A stretch of DNA of 64,000 bases, taken from Solirubrum puertoriconensis (GTDB lineage: Bacteria > Bacteroidota > Bacteroidia > Cytophagales > Hymenobacteraceae). Both the position numbers and the translations under genes were made by a program. Of this stretch, positions 55,129 to 64,000 are shown piece after piece (within the stretch, counting starts at the first letter, position 1; every line of letters begins with the position of its first letter). Under the pieces are notes generated by a model that was not told the origin of the DNA, ran no database searches, and saw only the letters and a program-made list of their open reading frames with translations. The DNA is taken from assembly GCF_001483135.1 (NCBI RefSeq), contig NZ_LNAL01000006.1, positions 372,003 to 436,002 on the forward strand, given 5' to 3'.

Positions 55129-56386
55129 ATTCAGCTACAAGCTCGGTAGCTAATTGGGTTGGCTGAGCAACGGCTTGCCTGGTTTTACCTGTTTGGGCTA
55201 CGAAAGTGGCGGCGGCTCGTAACGCGTCGCGGTGCTTGTGCAGCTTATTCAGGCTGATATAACCTAGGACGCCTTCCGGGGCTGCAGCCACAATGATTTC
55301 GCCTGATTCGTTGGTAACACCTAGGGCATGCTGCAGCCCCTCGGGAGCGTTACGCAGGTATACTTCCAGCTCCAACTCTGGTGCTTCCGCGACGGTGGCG
55401 CCGCTTAGCTTATCGTATTGATAGCGGAAGCCGTTGCGCAGGGCCACTAGGTCGGCTAGCACAGCCGAGCCGGTGGGGTGGCCGCCGGCGCCGCGGCCGC
55501 GCCAAAAGTGCTGTCCCGCAAACTCGGCCTCAACCACCACGCCATTGAACTCGCGCTCCACGTCATACAACGGCGAATCGGCCGGAACCAGCTGCGGCGT
55601 TACGAACACGGTAGCGCCACCGCCGGACAGGGGCTGCAGACTGGCTACTACCTTAATCTTTTGCCCGCGCTCGGCGGCGTAGCGAATGTCGGCCGGCGAG
55701 ATGTTTTCGATGCCTAGGTTCAGTACGTCGTCGGGGTTCAGCAGCAGGCCGTAGGCGTGGGCAGCCAATATCACGGCTTTTGACCTAGGGTCGAAAGCGG
55801 CCATATCGAGGGTGGGGTCGGTTTCGGCGAAGCCTTGCGCTTGGGCTTCGGCTAAGGCTTCTGCGTAGTCGGAGCCGCCTTCGCTCATGCGTGTGAGCAC
55901 GTAGTTGGAGGAGCCGTTGAAGATGCCGCTTACCGAGCGCAGTGGCTCCTGGCCGAAGTAGCTGTCGAGGGTGCGAATAACCGGGATGCTGCCGCATACG
56001 GCGGCTTCGTAGAGCAGCGTGCCGCCAAACTCGCGCTGCAGCTGCAGCAGCTCGGGCAAGTGCCGCGCCACCATGGCTTTGTTGGCCGTAACCACGCGGC
56101 GGCCTTGGCGCAGGGCGAGGCTCACCAACCGAAACGCTTCGGCTGCGTCGTCGATAACTTCTACCAGAATGTCGAGCTCCGCGTCGTGCAGCAGCTCATC
56201 GGCCCGAAACTCGAACCGGTTGGCCGGCAAAGGGCGCAGCTTAGTGGGGTTCTTTACGGCAATGCGCTTTACCTCGAAGCCGCTCTCGGGTTGGCGCTCC
56301 AAAATGTCGAACAGGCCCTGCCCAACACAGCCGAAACCAATGAGCCCAATGCGGGTGCGGGGGTTAGTGGACGAAGGTTTGGACAT
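55127..56386 (-). CDS. hom: Homoserine dehydrogenase
   Basis: The 419-aa enzyme reduces aspartate semialdehyde to homoserine with NAD(P)H, feeding methionine and threonine synthesis. The nucleotide-binding motif GFGCVGQG is at 17-24. The homoserine-dehydrogenase signature GRGAGGHPTGSAVLADLV follows near residue 290. No ACT feedback domain of the usual size is seen at the C-terminus. It is the last gene of metY-metX-hom, overlapping metX by 23 bases. It therefore shares control by the SAM riboswitch. Confidence 0.94.
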   Translation of the reverse strand: MSKPSSTNPRTRIGLIGFGCVGQGLFDILERQPESGFEVKRIAVKNPTKLRPLPANRFEFRADELLHDAELDILVEVIDDAAEAFRLVSLALRQGRRVVTANKAMVARHLPELLQLQREFGGTLLYEAAVCGSIPVIRTLDSYFGQEPLRSVSGIFNGSSNYVLTRMSEGGSDYAEALAEAQAQGFAETDPTLDMAAFDPRSKAVILAAHAYGLLLNPDDVLNLGIENISPADIRYAAERGQKIKVVASLQPLSGGGATVFVTPQLVPADSPLYDVEREFNGVVVEAEFAGQHFWRGRGAGGHPTGSAVLADLVALRNGFRYQYDKLSGATVAEAPELELEVYLRNAPEGLQHALGVTNESGEIIVAAAPEGVLGYISLNKLHKHRDALRAAATFVAQTGKTRQAVAQPTQLATELVAE

Positions 56387-57398
56387 AGAATCGTTCGAGG
56401 AAATGCGTGATTTGCGCGGTTTCGATCAGGAAACCGTCGTGGCCGTAGGGCGAATCCATTTCGGCGTACATGGCACCGGGTATGTGGCGGGCGATGAACT
56501 GCTGCTCGGCCGGCGGAAACAGCACATCGGATGAGATGCCCAGCACCAGCGTGCGCGCTTGCACCTGCGCCAACGCGGCCTCCAAGCCACCGCGCCCGCG
56601 CCCTACGTTGTGCGAATCCATAATGTGCGACAGCGTGACGTAGCTGTAGGCGTTGAAACGCGCCGTGAGCTTGTCGCCTTGGTATTGCTGATAAGAGCTG
56701 GCCCGGTAAAAAGCCGGCAGGGTGTCGTGGTCGGGCTCGGCTTGGGTGCGGCCGTAGGCGTCGTAGCTGCGGTAGCTGAGCAGGGCAATGGCCCGGGCAG
56801 CCCGCAAACCCGCTACGCCGCCCTCGAGCCCGCCGCCCTGGTAGGTGCAATCGGCCTGAATGGCCAAGCGCTGTGCCTCGTTGAAGGCAATGCCCCAGGG
56901 CGAGTGCCGCGCGTTGGTAGCCAACAGTACCAGGTAGTCGAACAGCTTGGGTTGCGCAATGGTCCACTCCAACGCCTGCTGCCCACCCAGGGAGCCGCCG
57001 ATAACGGTATGAATTTTCTCGATGCCTAGGTGCTGACGCAGTTGCTCGTGCGCGGCAACCAAGTCGCGCACCGTGAGGCGCGGAAAAGCTTGGTACAGCG
57101 GCCGATTGTGCGGCGGCACCGGCGAAATGGGGCCGGTAGTGCCGTAGCACGAGCCCAGCACGTTGGCACACACGATAAACCACTCGGCAGGGTCGTAGTA
57201 ATGGCTAGGGCCTACCAAGCCGGGCCACCAGCTTTCTACATCGGCGTTGGCCGTGAGGGCGTGGCACACCCACAGCACGTTGTCGCGCGCGGAGTTGAGG
57301 GTGCCGTAGCTGTGGTAGGCAATTTGTACGCCGGCCAGCTCGCCTCCGCACTCCAGCGGCAGCGGTTGGACCAAGGTTAGCGTTTGTTGTTCGCTCAT
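56364..57398 (-). CDS. metX: Homoserine O-acetyltransferase
   Basis: The 344-aa alpha/beta-hydrolase-fold enzyme moves an acetyl (or succinyl) group to homoserine. Start ATG 57398 (MSEQQTLTL) is chosen; the frame runs 73 codons upstream through hairpins and lacks family similarity. The nucleophile is Ser136 in GGSLGGQQALEW, with the acid in GISSDVLFP and the His in DSPYGHDGF. Acetyl rather than succinyl donor is inferred from pairing with MetY. It overlaps hom and follows metY after a hairpin-rich 233-base spacer. Confidence 0.93.
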   Translation of the reverse strand: MSEQQTLTLVQPLPLECGGELAGVQIAYHSYGTLNSARDNVLWVCHALTANADVESWWPGLVGPSHYYDPAEWFIVCANVLGSCYGTTGPISPVPPHNRPLYQAFPRLTVRDLVAAHEQLRQHLGIEKIHTVIGGSLGGQQALEWTIAQPKLFDYLVLLATNARHSPWGIAFNEAQRLAIQADCTYQGGGLEGGVAGLRAARAIALLSYRSYDAYGRTQAEPDHDTLPAFYRASSYQQYQGDKLTARFNAYSYVTLSHIMDSHNVGRGRGGLEAALAQVQARTLVLGISSDVLFPPAEQQFIARHIPGAMYAEMDSPYGHDGFLIETAQITHFLERFYVQTFVH

Positions 57399-57631
57399 AG
57401 CAGGTCCTTTCGGGTAAAGCTGAAAGGAGTGGTAAAACACCGCAGCTACTGGCTGCGGCGGTAAGACATTCTTTGCTCCCGGCCCCCTCGAGCAGATAAA
57501 GGGGGCCGGAAAGCAAAGGAGCCGAAGCGGCGGCGAAGCGCTTTCTCCCGAAGCGCTTCGCCTAGGTCCCGACGCTGGAAGGGAAGCCCCGTACCATGGC
57601 AGTGGATGGGCTTCCAAGTTTTCCCTCCCTT
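57399..57631 (-). other. Hairpin-rich metY-metX spacer
   Basis: Four stable stem-loops follow one another on the minus strand. H1: CGCTGGAAG/CTTCCAGCG (57637-57645 with 57573-57581) with inner GGAAGCCC/GGGGCTTCC; its outer arm starts inside the metY stop. H2: a perfect 12-base stem 57532-57562. H3: 57471-57518. H4: CCGCAGC/GCTGCGG 57440-57458 followed by TGTTTT. No gene is seen. The array may protect or process the mRNA, or set the metX level relative to metY. Confidence 0.7.
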
Positions 57632-59206
<1,575 letters not shown>

Positions 59207-59226
59207 TTAAGCGCCCGCGGGGCTAA

Positions 59227-59388
59227 CTACCAACAACAGCAACAACACGCCGTTTCGGCAGCGCGCATGGCCTGCGGCTGCATTACCATCGCGGTAGCGG
59301 GGCGAGCGGCTACAAGCATAATTGTAGCGGGCGCCGCGGTAGCGCGGAACTGCGAAGAAGTGTTGTAGGGGTGCGGGTAGGTATCCAT
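59227..59388 (-). CDS. Candidate polycysteine leader peptide (53 aa) of the metYX-hom operon
   Basis: This small ORF, too short for usual gene callers, starts at ATG 59388, ten bases after the 3' strand of the riboswitch P1 helix. It encodes 53 residues beginning MDTYPHPYNTSS and ending AAETACCCCCW before a TAG stop at 59227. Codons are TGT TGT TGC TGT TGT TGG. Five Cys codons in a row beside a sulfur-assimilation operon look like a ribosome-stalling sensor for Cys-tRNA. No signal peptide or domain is seen. The caveat is that the tract is a TGT-type trinucleotide run that could arise by chance. The start position directly after the riboswitch argues otherwise. Confidence 0.6.
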   Translation of the reverse strand: MDTYPHPYNTSSQFRATAAPATIMLVAARPATAMVMQPQAMRAAETACCCCCW

Positions 59389-59395
59389 AGCACGC

Positions 59396-59506
59396 TATTT
59401 ATTTGTCCCCTCGGTGGGGGCAGGACTTGGCACCTGCCAGCTTGTGCGTTGCTGGTGGTTGCCAGCGGGTCATCGAGCCTGTTCTCTCGCCGCTTCGGAA
59501 TAAACC
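59396..59506 (-). promoter_or_regulatory. SAM-I (S-box) riboswitch
   Basis: On the minus strand the S-box landmarks appear in order. P1 5' strand is TTTATT (59499-59504), then GAGAGA, GGCTCGATGACCCGCTGGCAACC (the conserved GATGA...GGCAACC core), a P3 hairpin ACCAGC...GCTGG, and AGGTGCCAAGTCCTGC. A P4-like hairpin CCCC ACCGA GGGG follows, then P1 3' strand AATAAA (59398-59403). This is the family that binds S-adenosylmethionine and lowers expression of methionine genes. No U-tract terminator follows, so control may act on the leader ORF or on translation. Confidence 0.9.
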
Positions 59507-59544
59507 ATGCTTCAAAAAACGCCGGGCCGTAAGCCAGGCTGGCA

Positions 59545-59575
59545 CAAAGGTAGTACCGGTTGCATTAAACGCAAA
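59545..59575 (-). promoter_or_regulatory. Promoter of the metYX-hom operon
   Basis: TTTG (59572-59575), a 19-base spacer and TACCTTTG (59545-59552) on the minus strand form an exact Bacteroidetes promoter. Transcription would start near 59538, about 35 bases before the riboswitch P1 helix. Confidence 0.85.
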
Positions 59576-59690
59576 TCCAGAGAAAAGTTTTTTTCGACCA
59601 GCTAGTTCTTGGTAATCGGTATACTGTTACTATGAATTAGCGTGTTGATTTACAAATACATGAATTTCGATTAGGCTTTGCGATAAGCAC

Positions 59691-59722
59691 AAAAAAACGC
59701 CTAGGGCTCGGACCTAGGCGTT
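59691..59722 (-). terminator. Terminator of the LysM protein gene
   Basis: On the minus strand AACGCCTAGG and CCTAGGCGTT pair around a 7-base loop, followed by seven T. It lies 24 bases after the LysM gene stop. Both stem arms contain the CCTAGG palindrome. Confidence 0.9.
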
Positions 59723-59745
59723 GACAATTCAAGCGTGAGCAAAGC

Positions 59746-60054
59746 TTACAACTTGGGCAGTTTCAGTGTTTGGCCCACCTCAATGTGGTCGGGGTTATTG
59801 CCAATGGTCGACTTATTAGCGTCGTAAATCTGGTGCCACTTGGAGGCGTCGCCGTAGTGCTTCTTGGCAATTTTTGACAACGAATCGCCACTTACTACGG
59901 TGTAGGTTTCGCCTTGCGCAGCGGCCGGTTGAGCTTGTTGTGGTTGCTGTTGGTTGCCGAAGAAATCGGTAGCACCGCCAGCGGGCTTAGGCGGCTGGGT
60001 GGGTTGTACGGGTTTCTTCTCGCCCTTATCGCTGAGGAAATCAAATAGTCCCAT
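59746..60054 (-). CDS. Small LysM-domain protein
   Basis: The 102-aa product has no signal peptide. The N-terminus MGLFDFLSDKGEKKP is followed by a Pro/Gln-rich linker (about 16-50) and a C-terminal LysM domain (ETYTVVSGDSLSKIAKKHYGDASKWHQIYDANKSTIGNNPD, in pieces; about 50-102). The single-LysM layout with the SLSKIAKKHYGD motif recalls YgaU/LysM proteins. It may bind peptidoglycan or a surface glycan; function otherwise unknown. It is transcribed alone. Confidence 0.85.
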   Translation of the reverse strand: MGLFDFLSDKGEKKPVQPTQPPKPAGGATDFFGNQQQPQQAQPAAAQGETYTVVSGDSLSKIAKKHYGDASKWHQIYDANKSTIGNNPDHIEVGQTLKLPKL

Positions 60055-60247
60055 GGTTGTGTGGTCTTGGTAAGTAGGTGCGAACAGAGCTATAGCCGCT
60101 TACTCAGAGGCGGTTAGCTCGAGTAAGCTGTACGGAGCCAAGGGCAGCGGGTTGCATGCTTAACCCTTTGCGGCTGGTCGCGTAAGAAACGGCGCAGCCT
60201 GCCGCGTTGCATTCCGAACCCCTGTTCCAACCCATTCCAGACATCCT

Positions 60248-60667
60248 ATGACACGCGCATTTAACACACCGCTCCACTACCTAGGCTCCTTATTGCTGAT
60301 GTTTACGCTGGTTATGTACGCCTGCGGCAGCAAAGAAGGAAAAGTAGAGGGGCAAAACATGCTCTACGGCACCGAAAGCAAAATTTGGAAAACCCGCCGC
60401 GAAGAAGACGCCACCGGCGACAAAGTGAAGCAAACTGCCGAGCAAAAGCAGGAAGAAATCCGCTTTTTTGCCAACGGGCAGTACGTAATGACTTCGCCAA
60501 CGCAGTCCATCAACGGTAAGTACACCTTCGACCAGGCCAACAAGAAAATTACCATGACGCCCGACAATGGGAACATGTCAAATACTTTCGATGTGGCTAC
60601 GCTTACCGACGACCGCCTAACGCTACGCAGCACCGATGGCGCCGAGTTGCAGCTGGAAGCGGAGTAG
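60248..60667 (+). CDS. Small lipoprotein, lipocalin-like domain
   Basis: The 139-aa product has a lipobox YAC with Cys26 (LVMYACGSK). The mature part is beta-rich and hydrophilic (YGTESKIWKT, FFANGQYVMTSPTQSINGKYTFDQANKKITMTPDNGN, in pieces), resembling the lipocalin-like/DUF small lipoproteins common in Bacteroidetes. It is probably surface- or periplasm-anchored; ligand unknown. It is followed by a bidirectional terminator. Confidence 0.8.
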   Translation: MTRAFNTPLHYLGSLLLMFTLVMYACGSKEGKVEGQNMLYGTESKIWKTRREEDATGDKVKQTAEQKQEEIRFFANGQYVMTSPTQSINGKYTFDQANKKITMTPDNGNMSNTFDVATLTDDRLTLRSTDGAELQLEAE

Positions 60668-60694
60668 TACCTAGATGGTACAGCTCGCTGATGA

Positions 60695-60735
60695 AAAGAA
60701 AGCCCCGCAGCATAGTTGCTGCGGGGCTTTCTTTT
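60695..60735. terminator. Bidirectional terminator, lipoprotein / LPG-synthase-like gene
   Basis: A perfect 17-base stem (60695-60711 with 60718-60734) has a 6-base loop with A and T runs at the base, between convergent genes. Confidence 0.93.
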
Positions 60736-60757
60736 TGGTTTGGGTATTCTGAAGTGC

Positions 60758-61831
60758 TTACGAAGCCATAACCTCCTCGGCCACCTTGCGGCCAAATACG
60801 CGGCCTACCCAACGGGGCAGGAAGATGGAGCCCAGCACTAGGTACAGATAGTAGGTGGCAATGCGGTAGAGCAGCAGGATGAAGTTTGTCATAGTGGCCG
60901 AGCCGGCAAAGCTGCGGAAGAAGAACGGGAAGGCGCCCTCGGCAAAACCCGCGCCGCCCGGCGTAATAGCTACCAACAGTACGACCTTGTACACCAAGTT
61001 CCGGGCGAAGATGACGCCGAATGTAGCCCAGCTTACGGGCATAAAGGCCGCAATGAGGCAGCCGATAACCAAGTACCGCGCCGTCCAGACAAAAGCCGTT
61101 GAAAGGGCAGCCCGGCTCCAGTAAGCCCAACCGTTGCCGCGCAGTTGCGCCGAGGCCCACACCAGCTCGGTGCCGTGTTGCCAGGCGCGGCGGCGCCAAC
61201 GGCGCAGCCCCCTTACCGAGAACAGGCGCATAATCAGCCGCTTTACTACGTGCGGGTTTATTAGCAGCGCCCAAGCCATCAGGCCTGAGTAAATGAACGT
61301 GAGCACGTAGCTCAGCCAGAAGGCAACTTTAAGCGTAGTAATCAGCCCACTCTCCAGCACCTCGGTAGGATAAAGGTTGTCGCCGGCCAGCAGCAGCACA
61401 AAAGGTACCACCACTACAAAGTAGAGATTATCGAGCATGGCCGTGGCCATCACATAGGCCAACGATTTACCTAGGGGTATTCCTTCTTTGTTGATGATAA
61501 ACGTGGCAACGGTGGTACCACCCACCGCTGATGGCAGCACGCACGAGGCCAACTCCCATATCATAATCACGTCGATGCTCTGGCGCCACGAAAGCTGCTT
61601 TTCCGAAATGTGCCGGATGCGATACATATAGCCAACATCGCGCACAAACAGCACGGCTAGCACCACCAGCAGCCACAACGGGCGGGCATCGGCCAGCGGA
61701 GCTAGGTCGCCGGGCTTATAGCTGCGCCAGAACATGAAACCTACTACCCCGAGCCCAATAGCAACCGGCAGCAGCATCCGCGAAGGCGATAATTTTTCGA
61801 GCAGCTGGCGGTCCTGCTGGGGAGTGGTCAT
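60758..61831 (-). CDS. Lysylphosphatidylglycerol synthase-like (UPF0104) membrane protein
   Basis: The 357-aa product starts at ATG 61831, chosen over an earlier in-frame codon. Eight to nine membrane helices have the family features: ELASCVLPSAVGGTTVATFIIN, a helix with LDNLYFVVVVPFVLL, and ITPGGAGFAEGAFPFFF. The family includes the membrane half of MprF and glycolipid flippases. The soluble MprF synthase domain is absent, so flipping or transporting a lipid is more likely than lysyl transfer. It is divergent from dxs. A 19-base palindrome GGTTAAAA-TAT-TTTTAACC lies upstream. Confidence 0.88.
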   Translation of the reverse strand: MTTPQQDRQLLEKLSPSRMLLPVAIGLGVVGFMFWRSYKPGDLAPLADARPLWLLVVLAVLFVRDVGYMYRIRHISEKQLSWRQSIDVIMIWELASCVLPSAVGGTTVATFIINKEGIPLGKSLAYVMATAMLDNLYFVVVVPFVLLLAGDNLYPTEVLESGLITTLKVAFWLSYVLTFIYSGLMAWALLINPHVVKRLIMRLFSVRGLRRWRRRAWQHGTELVWASAQLRGNGWAYWSRAALSTAFVWTARYLVIGCLIAAFMPVSWATFGVIFARNLVYKVVLLVAITPGGAGFAEGAFPFFFRSFAGSATMTNFILLLYRIATYYLYLVLGSIFLPRWVGRVFGRKVAEEVMAS

Positions 61832-61855
61832 GCAAGTGGGTGGGTAGTGATCAGG

Positions 61856-61863
61856 CAAAAATA
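61856..61863 (-). promoter_or_regulatory. Candidate -7 box of the LPG-synthase-like gene
   Basis: TATTTTTG on the minus strand matches TAnnTTTG and gives a leader of about 20 bases. No TTG is seen at the -33 position. Confidence 0.35.
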
Positions 61864-61884
61864 CGTAGTTGCACTAGGGCGGGT

Positions 61885-61903
61885 GGTTAAAATATTTTTA
61901 ACC
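61885..61903. promoter_or_regulatory. AT-rich palindrome between LPG-synthase-like gene and dxs
   Basis: GGTTAAAA and TTTTAACC are exact complements separated by TAT. It lies about 22-47 bases upstream of the -7 box for the leftward gene, in the region shared with dxs, and may be an operator. Confidence 0.4.
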
Positions 61904-62015
61904 CAGGCAAGGCACAATGCTTGTAGGAATGAGCCCATAGGCCTGAGCGCCCCGTACAGGAACTGCCGCTCAATAGCAGTACGTTAAGCTACGAACCGCC
62001 AGGCTGAAAATGTCG

Positions 62016-62023
62016 TAACTTTG
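62016..62023 (+). promoter_or_regulatory. Candidate -7 box of dxs
   Basis: TAACTTTG matches TAnnTTTG and lies 98 bases upstream of the dxs ATG. No TTG is seen at the -33 position. Confidence 0.35.
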
Positions 62024-62120
62024 CGAGCTAGTGTCGGCTTGTTCTAGCAACGAGCCGCAACAAACTGGCCACTACGGTGGTTAGCCGCTACCATCCTACT
62101 CGTTGCCGTAACCGAACCCA

Positions 62121-64000
62121 ATGATTGTCGAACCCGGACCCCTACTGGCGGCCATCAACTCGCCCGCTGATCTTAAAGAGTTGCGCGAAGACCAGTTGGT
62201 TCAGCTCAGCCAAGAATTACGGCAGTTTATCATCGATTCGGTCTCGATCTACGGCGGCCACTTCGGCGCTTCCCTAGGTGTGGTAGAGCTTACTGTGGCG
62301 CTGCACTACGTGTTCAACACGCCTTACGACCAGCTCGTATGGGACGTGGGGCACCAGGCCTACGGGCACAAAATCCTGACGGGGCGCCGGGCGCAGTTTC
62401 ATACCAACCGCAAGTACGGCGGGCTGTCGGGCTTTCCGAAGCGTTCCGAAAGCGAGTACGACGCCTTTGGGGTTGGGCACAGCTCTACCAGCATTGGCGC
62501 GGCCCTAGGTATGGCCGTGGCTTCTGATTATAAGAAGGAGTTCGACCGGCAGCATATTGCCGTGATTGGTGACGGCGCCATGACGGCGGGTATGGCTTTC
62601 GAGGCCCTGAACCACGCCGGGGTAGCCAATACCAACCTGCTAGTTATCCTTAACGATAACTGCATGAGCATCGACCCCAACGTGGGCGCGCTCAAGGAAT
62701 ACCTCACCGACATTACCACCTCGCGCACTTACAACCGTGTGCGCGACGAGCTGTGGAACGTGCTGGGCAAGCTCAGCAAATTCGGCCCGAACCCACAAGC
62801 CATTGCCAGCAAAGTAGAGTCGGCCATGAAAGCCACTCTGATGAAGCAGAGCAACCTGTTCGAGGCCCTGAAGTTCCGCTACTTTGGCCCCGTCGACGGG
62901 CACGACGTGCAGCACTTGGCCACTATCCTGAATGACCTGAAGAACATTCCGGGGCCGAAGCTGCTGCACTGTGTAACCGTGAAGGGCAAAGGCTACGCGT
63001 TGGCCGAAAAGGACCAGACCTTGTGGCACGCTCCCGGCTTGTTCGACAAGATTACCGGCGAGATTTACAAGAAGGTACCCGATAAGCCCCAGCCGCCGAA
63101 GTACCAGGATGTGTTTGGGCATACCATGGTGGAACTGGCCGAGCAAAACCCAAAGGTGATGGGCGTTACGCCCGCAATGCCCTCCGGCTGCTCGCTCAAC
63201 ATCATGATGAAAGCCATGCCCGATCGTGCCTTCGACGTAGGTATTGCCGAGCAGCACGCTGTTACGTTCTCGGCGGGTTTGGCTACGCAGGGCTTGGTGC
63301 CGTTCTGCAACATCTACTCGTCGTTTATGCAGCGCGCCTACGACCAAGTAGTGCACGACGTGGCCCTGCAAAACCTCCACGTAGTATTCTGCCTCGACCG
63401 CGCCGGTTTTGCCGGTGCCGATGGCGCCACCCACCACGGCGCCTACGATTTGGCGTACATGCGCTGCATTCCCAACATGGTAGTGGCTGCTCCCATGAAC
63501 GAGGAAGAGCTGCGTAACCTCATGTACACGGCCACCCTACCCGAAAACGCTGGCCCGTTTACCATTCGTTACCCACGCGGCGAGGGCGTAATTCCCGAAT
63601 GGCGTAAGCCGCTGCAGCGCATTGCCGTAGGTACCGGGCGCACCATTCGCGAGGGCAACGGCGAGGTGGCTATTCTGAGCATCGGCCACATGGGCAACTA
63701 TGCCGTGAAGGCTACTCAGCAGCTGTTTGCCGAAGGCGTGGACACTGGCCATTACGACATGCGCTTCTGCAAGCCTCTCGACGAGGAATTACTGCACCAA
63801 GTACTGCGCCGCTACAAGGCCATAGTAACCGTGGAGGACGGCTGCTTGCAGGGCGGTTTCGGCTCGGCTGTGCTCGAGTTTATTGCCGACCATGGGTATG
63901 CAGTGCCCGTGAAGCGCCTAGGTATTCCGGACAGCGTGGTGGAGCATGGCTCGCAGGACGAGCTATACAAAGAGTGCGGCTACGACGCCGCCGGTATTGC
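62121..64000 (+). CDS. dxs: 1-deoxy-D-xylulose-5-phosphate synthase, partial at window edge
   Basis: DXS condenses pyruvate and glyceraldehyde 3-phosphate to DXP, the first step of the MEP isoprenoid pathway, with thiamine diphosphate. About 626 codons are present and the stop is beyond the right edge, near the usual 640 aa. The N-terminal domain has GGHFGASLGVVELT and VWDVGHQAYGHK. The ThDP/Mg motif is GDGAMTAGMAFEALNHAG to ILNDN. The pyrimidine-domain catalytic Glu lies in DVGIAEQHAVTFSAG (about residue 370-375), and the C-terminal domain follows. Start ATG 62121 gives the common N-terminus. Confidence 0.97.
   Translation, partial: MIVEPGPLLAAINSPADLKELREDQLVQLSQELRQFIIDSVSIYGGHFGASLGVVELTVALHYVFNTPYDQLVWDVGHQAYGHKILTGRRAQFHTNRKYGGLSGFPKRSESEYDAFGVGHSSTSIGAALGMAVASDYKKEFDRQHIAVIGDGAMTAGMAFEALNHAGVANTNLLVILNDNCMSIDPNVGALKEYLTDITTSRTYNRVRDELWNVLGKLSKFGPNPQAIASKVESAMKATLMKQSNLFEALKFRYFGPVDGHDVQHLATILNDLKNIPGPKLLHCVTVKGKGYALAEKDQTLWHAPGLFDKITGEIYKKVPDKPQPPKYQDVFGHTMVELAEQNPKVMGVTPAMPSGCSLNIMMKAMPDRAFDVGIAEQHAVTFSAGLATQGLVPFCNIYSSFMQRAYDQVVHDVALQNLHVVFCLDRAGFAGADGATHHGAYDLAYMRCIPNMVVAAPMNEEELRNLMYTATLPENAGPFTIRYPRGEGVIPEWRKPLQRIAVGTGRTIREGNGEVAILSIGHMGNYAVKATQQLFAEGVDTGHYDMRFCKPLDEELLHQVLRRYKAIVTVEDGCLQGGFGSAVLEFIADHGYAVPVKRLGIPDSVVEHGSQDELYKECGYDAAGI

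Noticed and set aside
57399-57617. Extended N-terminus of metX starting at 57617
   Set aside because: It would translate through three stable hairpins and adds no conserved sequence; ATG 57398 gives the standard start.

Overview
The window reads as a chromosomal segment of a Bacteroidetes bacterium, most likely Hymenobacter or a close relative. The reasons are: GC-rich coding DNA; the ruvA/sprA and rimP-nusA-infB neighbourhoods; two very large proteins with the C-terminal domain used by the type IX secretion system (T9SS); a TonB-dependent receptor with a CarboxypepD_reg-like domain; a 7TM-DISM hybrid kinase; and promoters of the Bacteroidetes form TTTG-N19/20-TAnnTTTG. It is gene-dense, with no rRNA, tRNA, prophage, transposase or CRISPR array that I can see.

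Layout. 1-3.5 kb: start of sprA (minus, cut by the window edge), ruvA, and a malic enzyme fused to a phosphotransacetylase domain. 3.8-9.9 kb: a plus-strand run of SDR reductase, FabH-like protein, SSS symporter, acyl-CoA synthetase and alpha/beta hydrolase, closed by a strong terminator. 10-14.2 kb: an unrecognised helical protein and a TonB-dependent receptor. 14.3-18.4 kb (minus): tatA-tatA-gatA-lytic transglycosylase. 18.7-19.9 kb: a GAF-LytTR regulator and a possible small RNA. 19.9-27.1 kb (minus): flippase, dut, sugar nucleotidyltransferase, TPR protein, DUF4292 lipoprotein and EnvC-like protein, an envelope-assembly cluster. 27-32.5 kb: crotonase, mscL and small envelope proteins. 32.7-41 kb: hybrid sensor/AraC regulator, then rimP-nusA-infB. 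41-48.8 kb: two tandem giant T9SS paralogues that share an identical 239-bp tract. 48.9-55 kb: EEP hydrolase, cysS, M28 peptidase, LD-carboxypeptidase and a T9SS-sorted esterase. 55-59.6 kb (minus): a methionine operon metY-metX-hom. 59.7-64 kb: LysM protein, small lipoprotein, LPG-synthase-like membrane protein and dxs (cut by the right edge).

The most striking region is the leader of the methionine operon. A consensus promoter is followed by a SAM-I riboswitch. Ten bases after the riboswitch P1 stem, a 53-codon ORF begins that ends in five consecutive cysteine codons and a tryptophan. It lies about 200 nt upstream of metY and looks like a cysteine-responsive leader peptide stacked behind a SAM sensor. 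Other notable signals are: a strongly over-represented palindrome CCTAGG (roughly 90 copies by eye, spread over genes and spacers); a gene-conversion-like tract between the T9SS paralogues; a FabH-like protein that keeps the catalytic Cys but has lost His and Asn; an intrinsic terminator placed inside the rimP-nusA-infB leader; two REP-like palindromic repeats; and a hairpin-rich metY-metX spacer.
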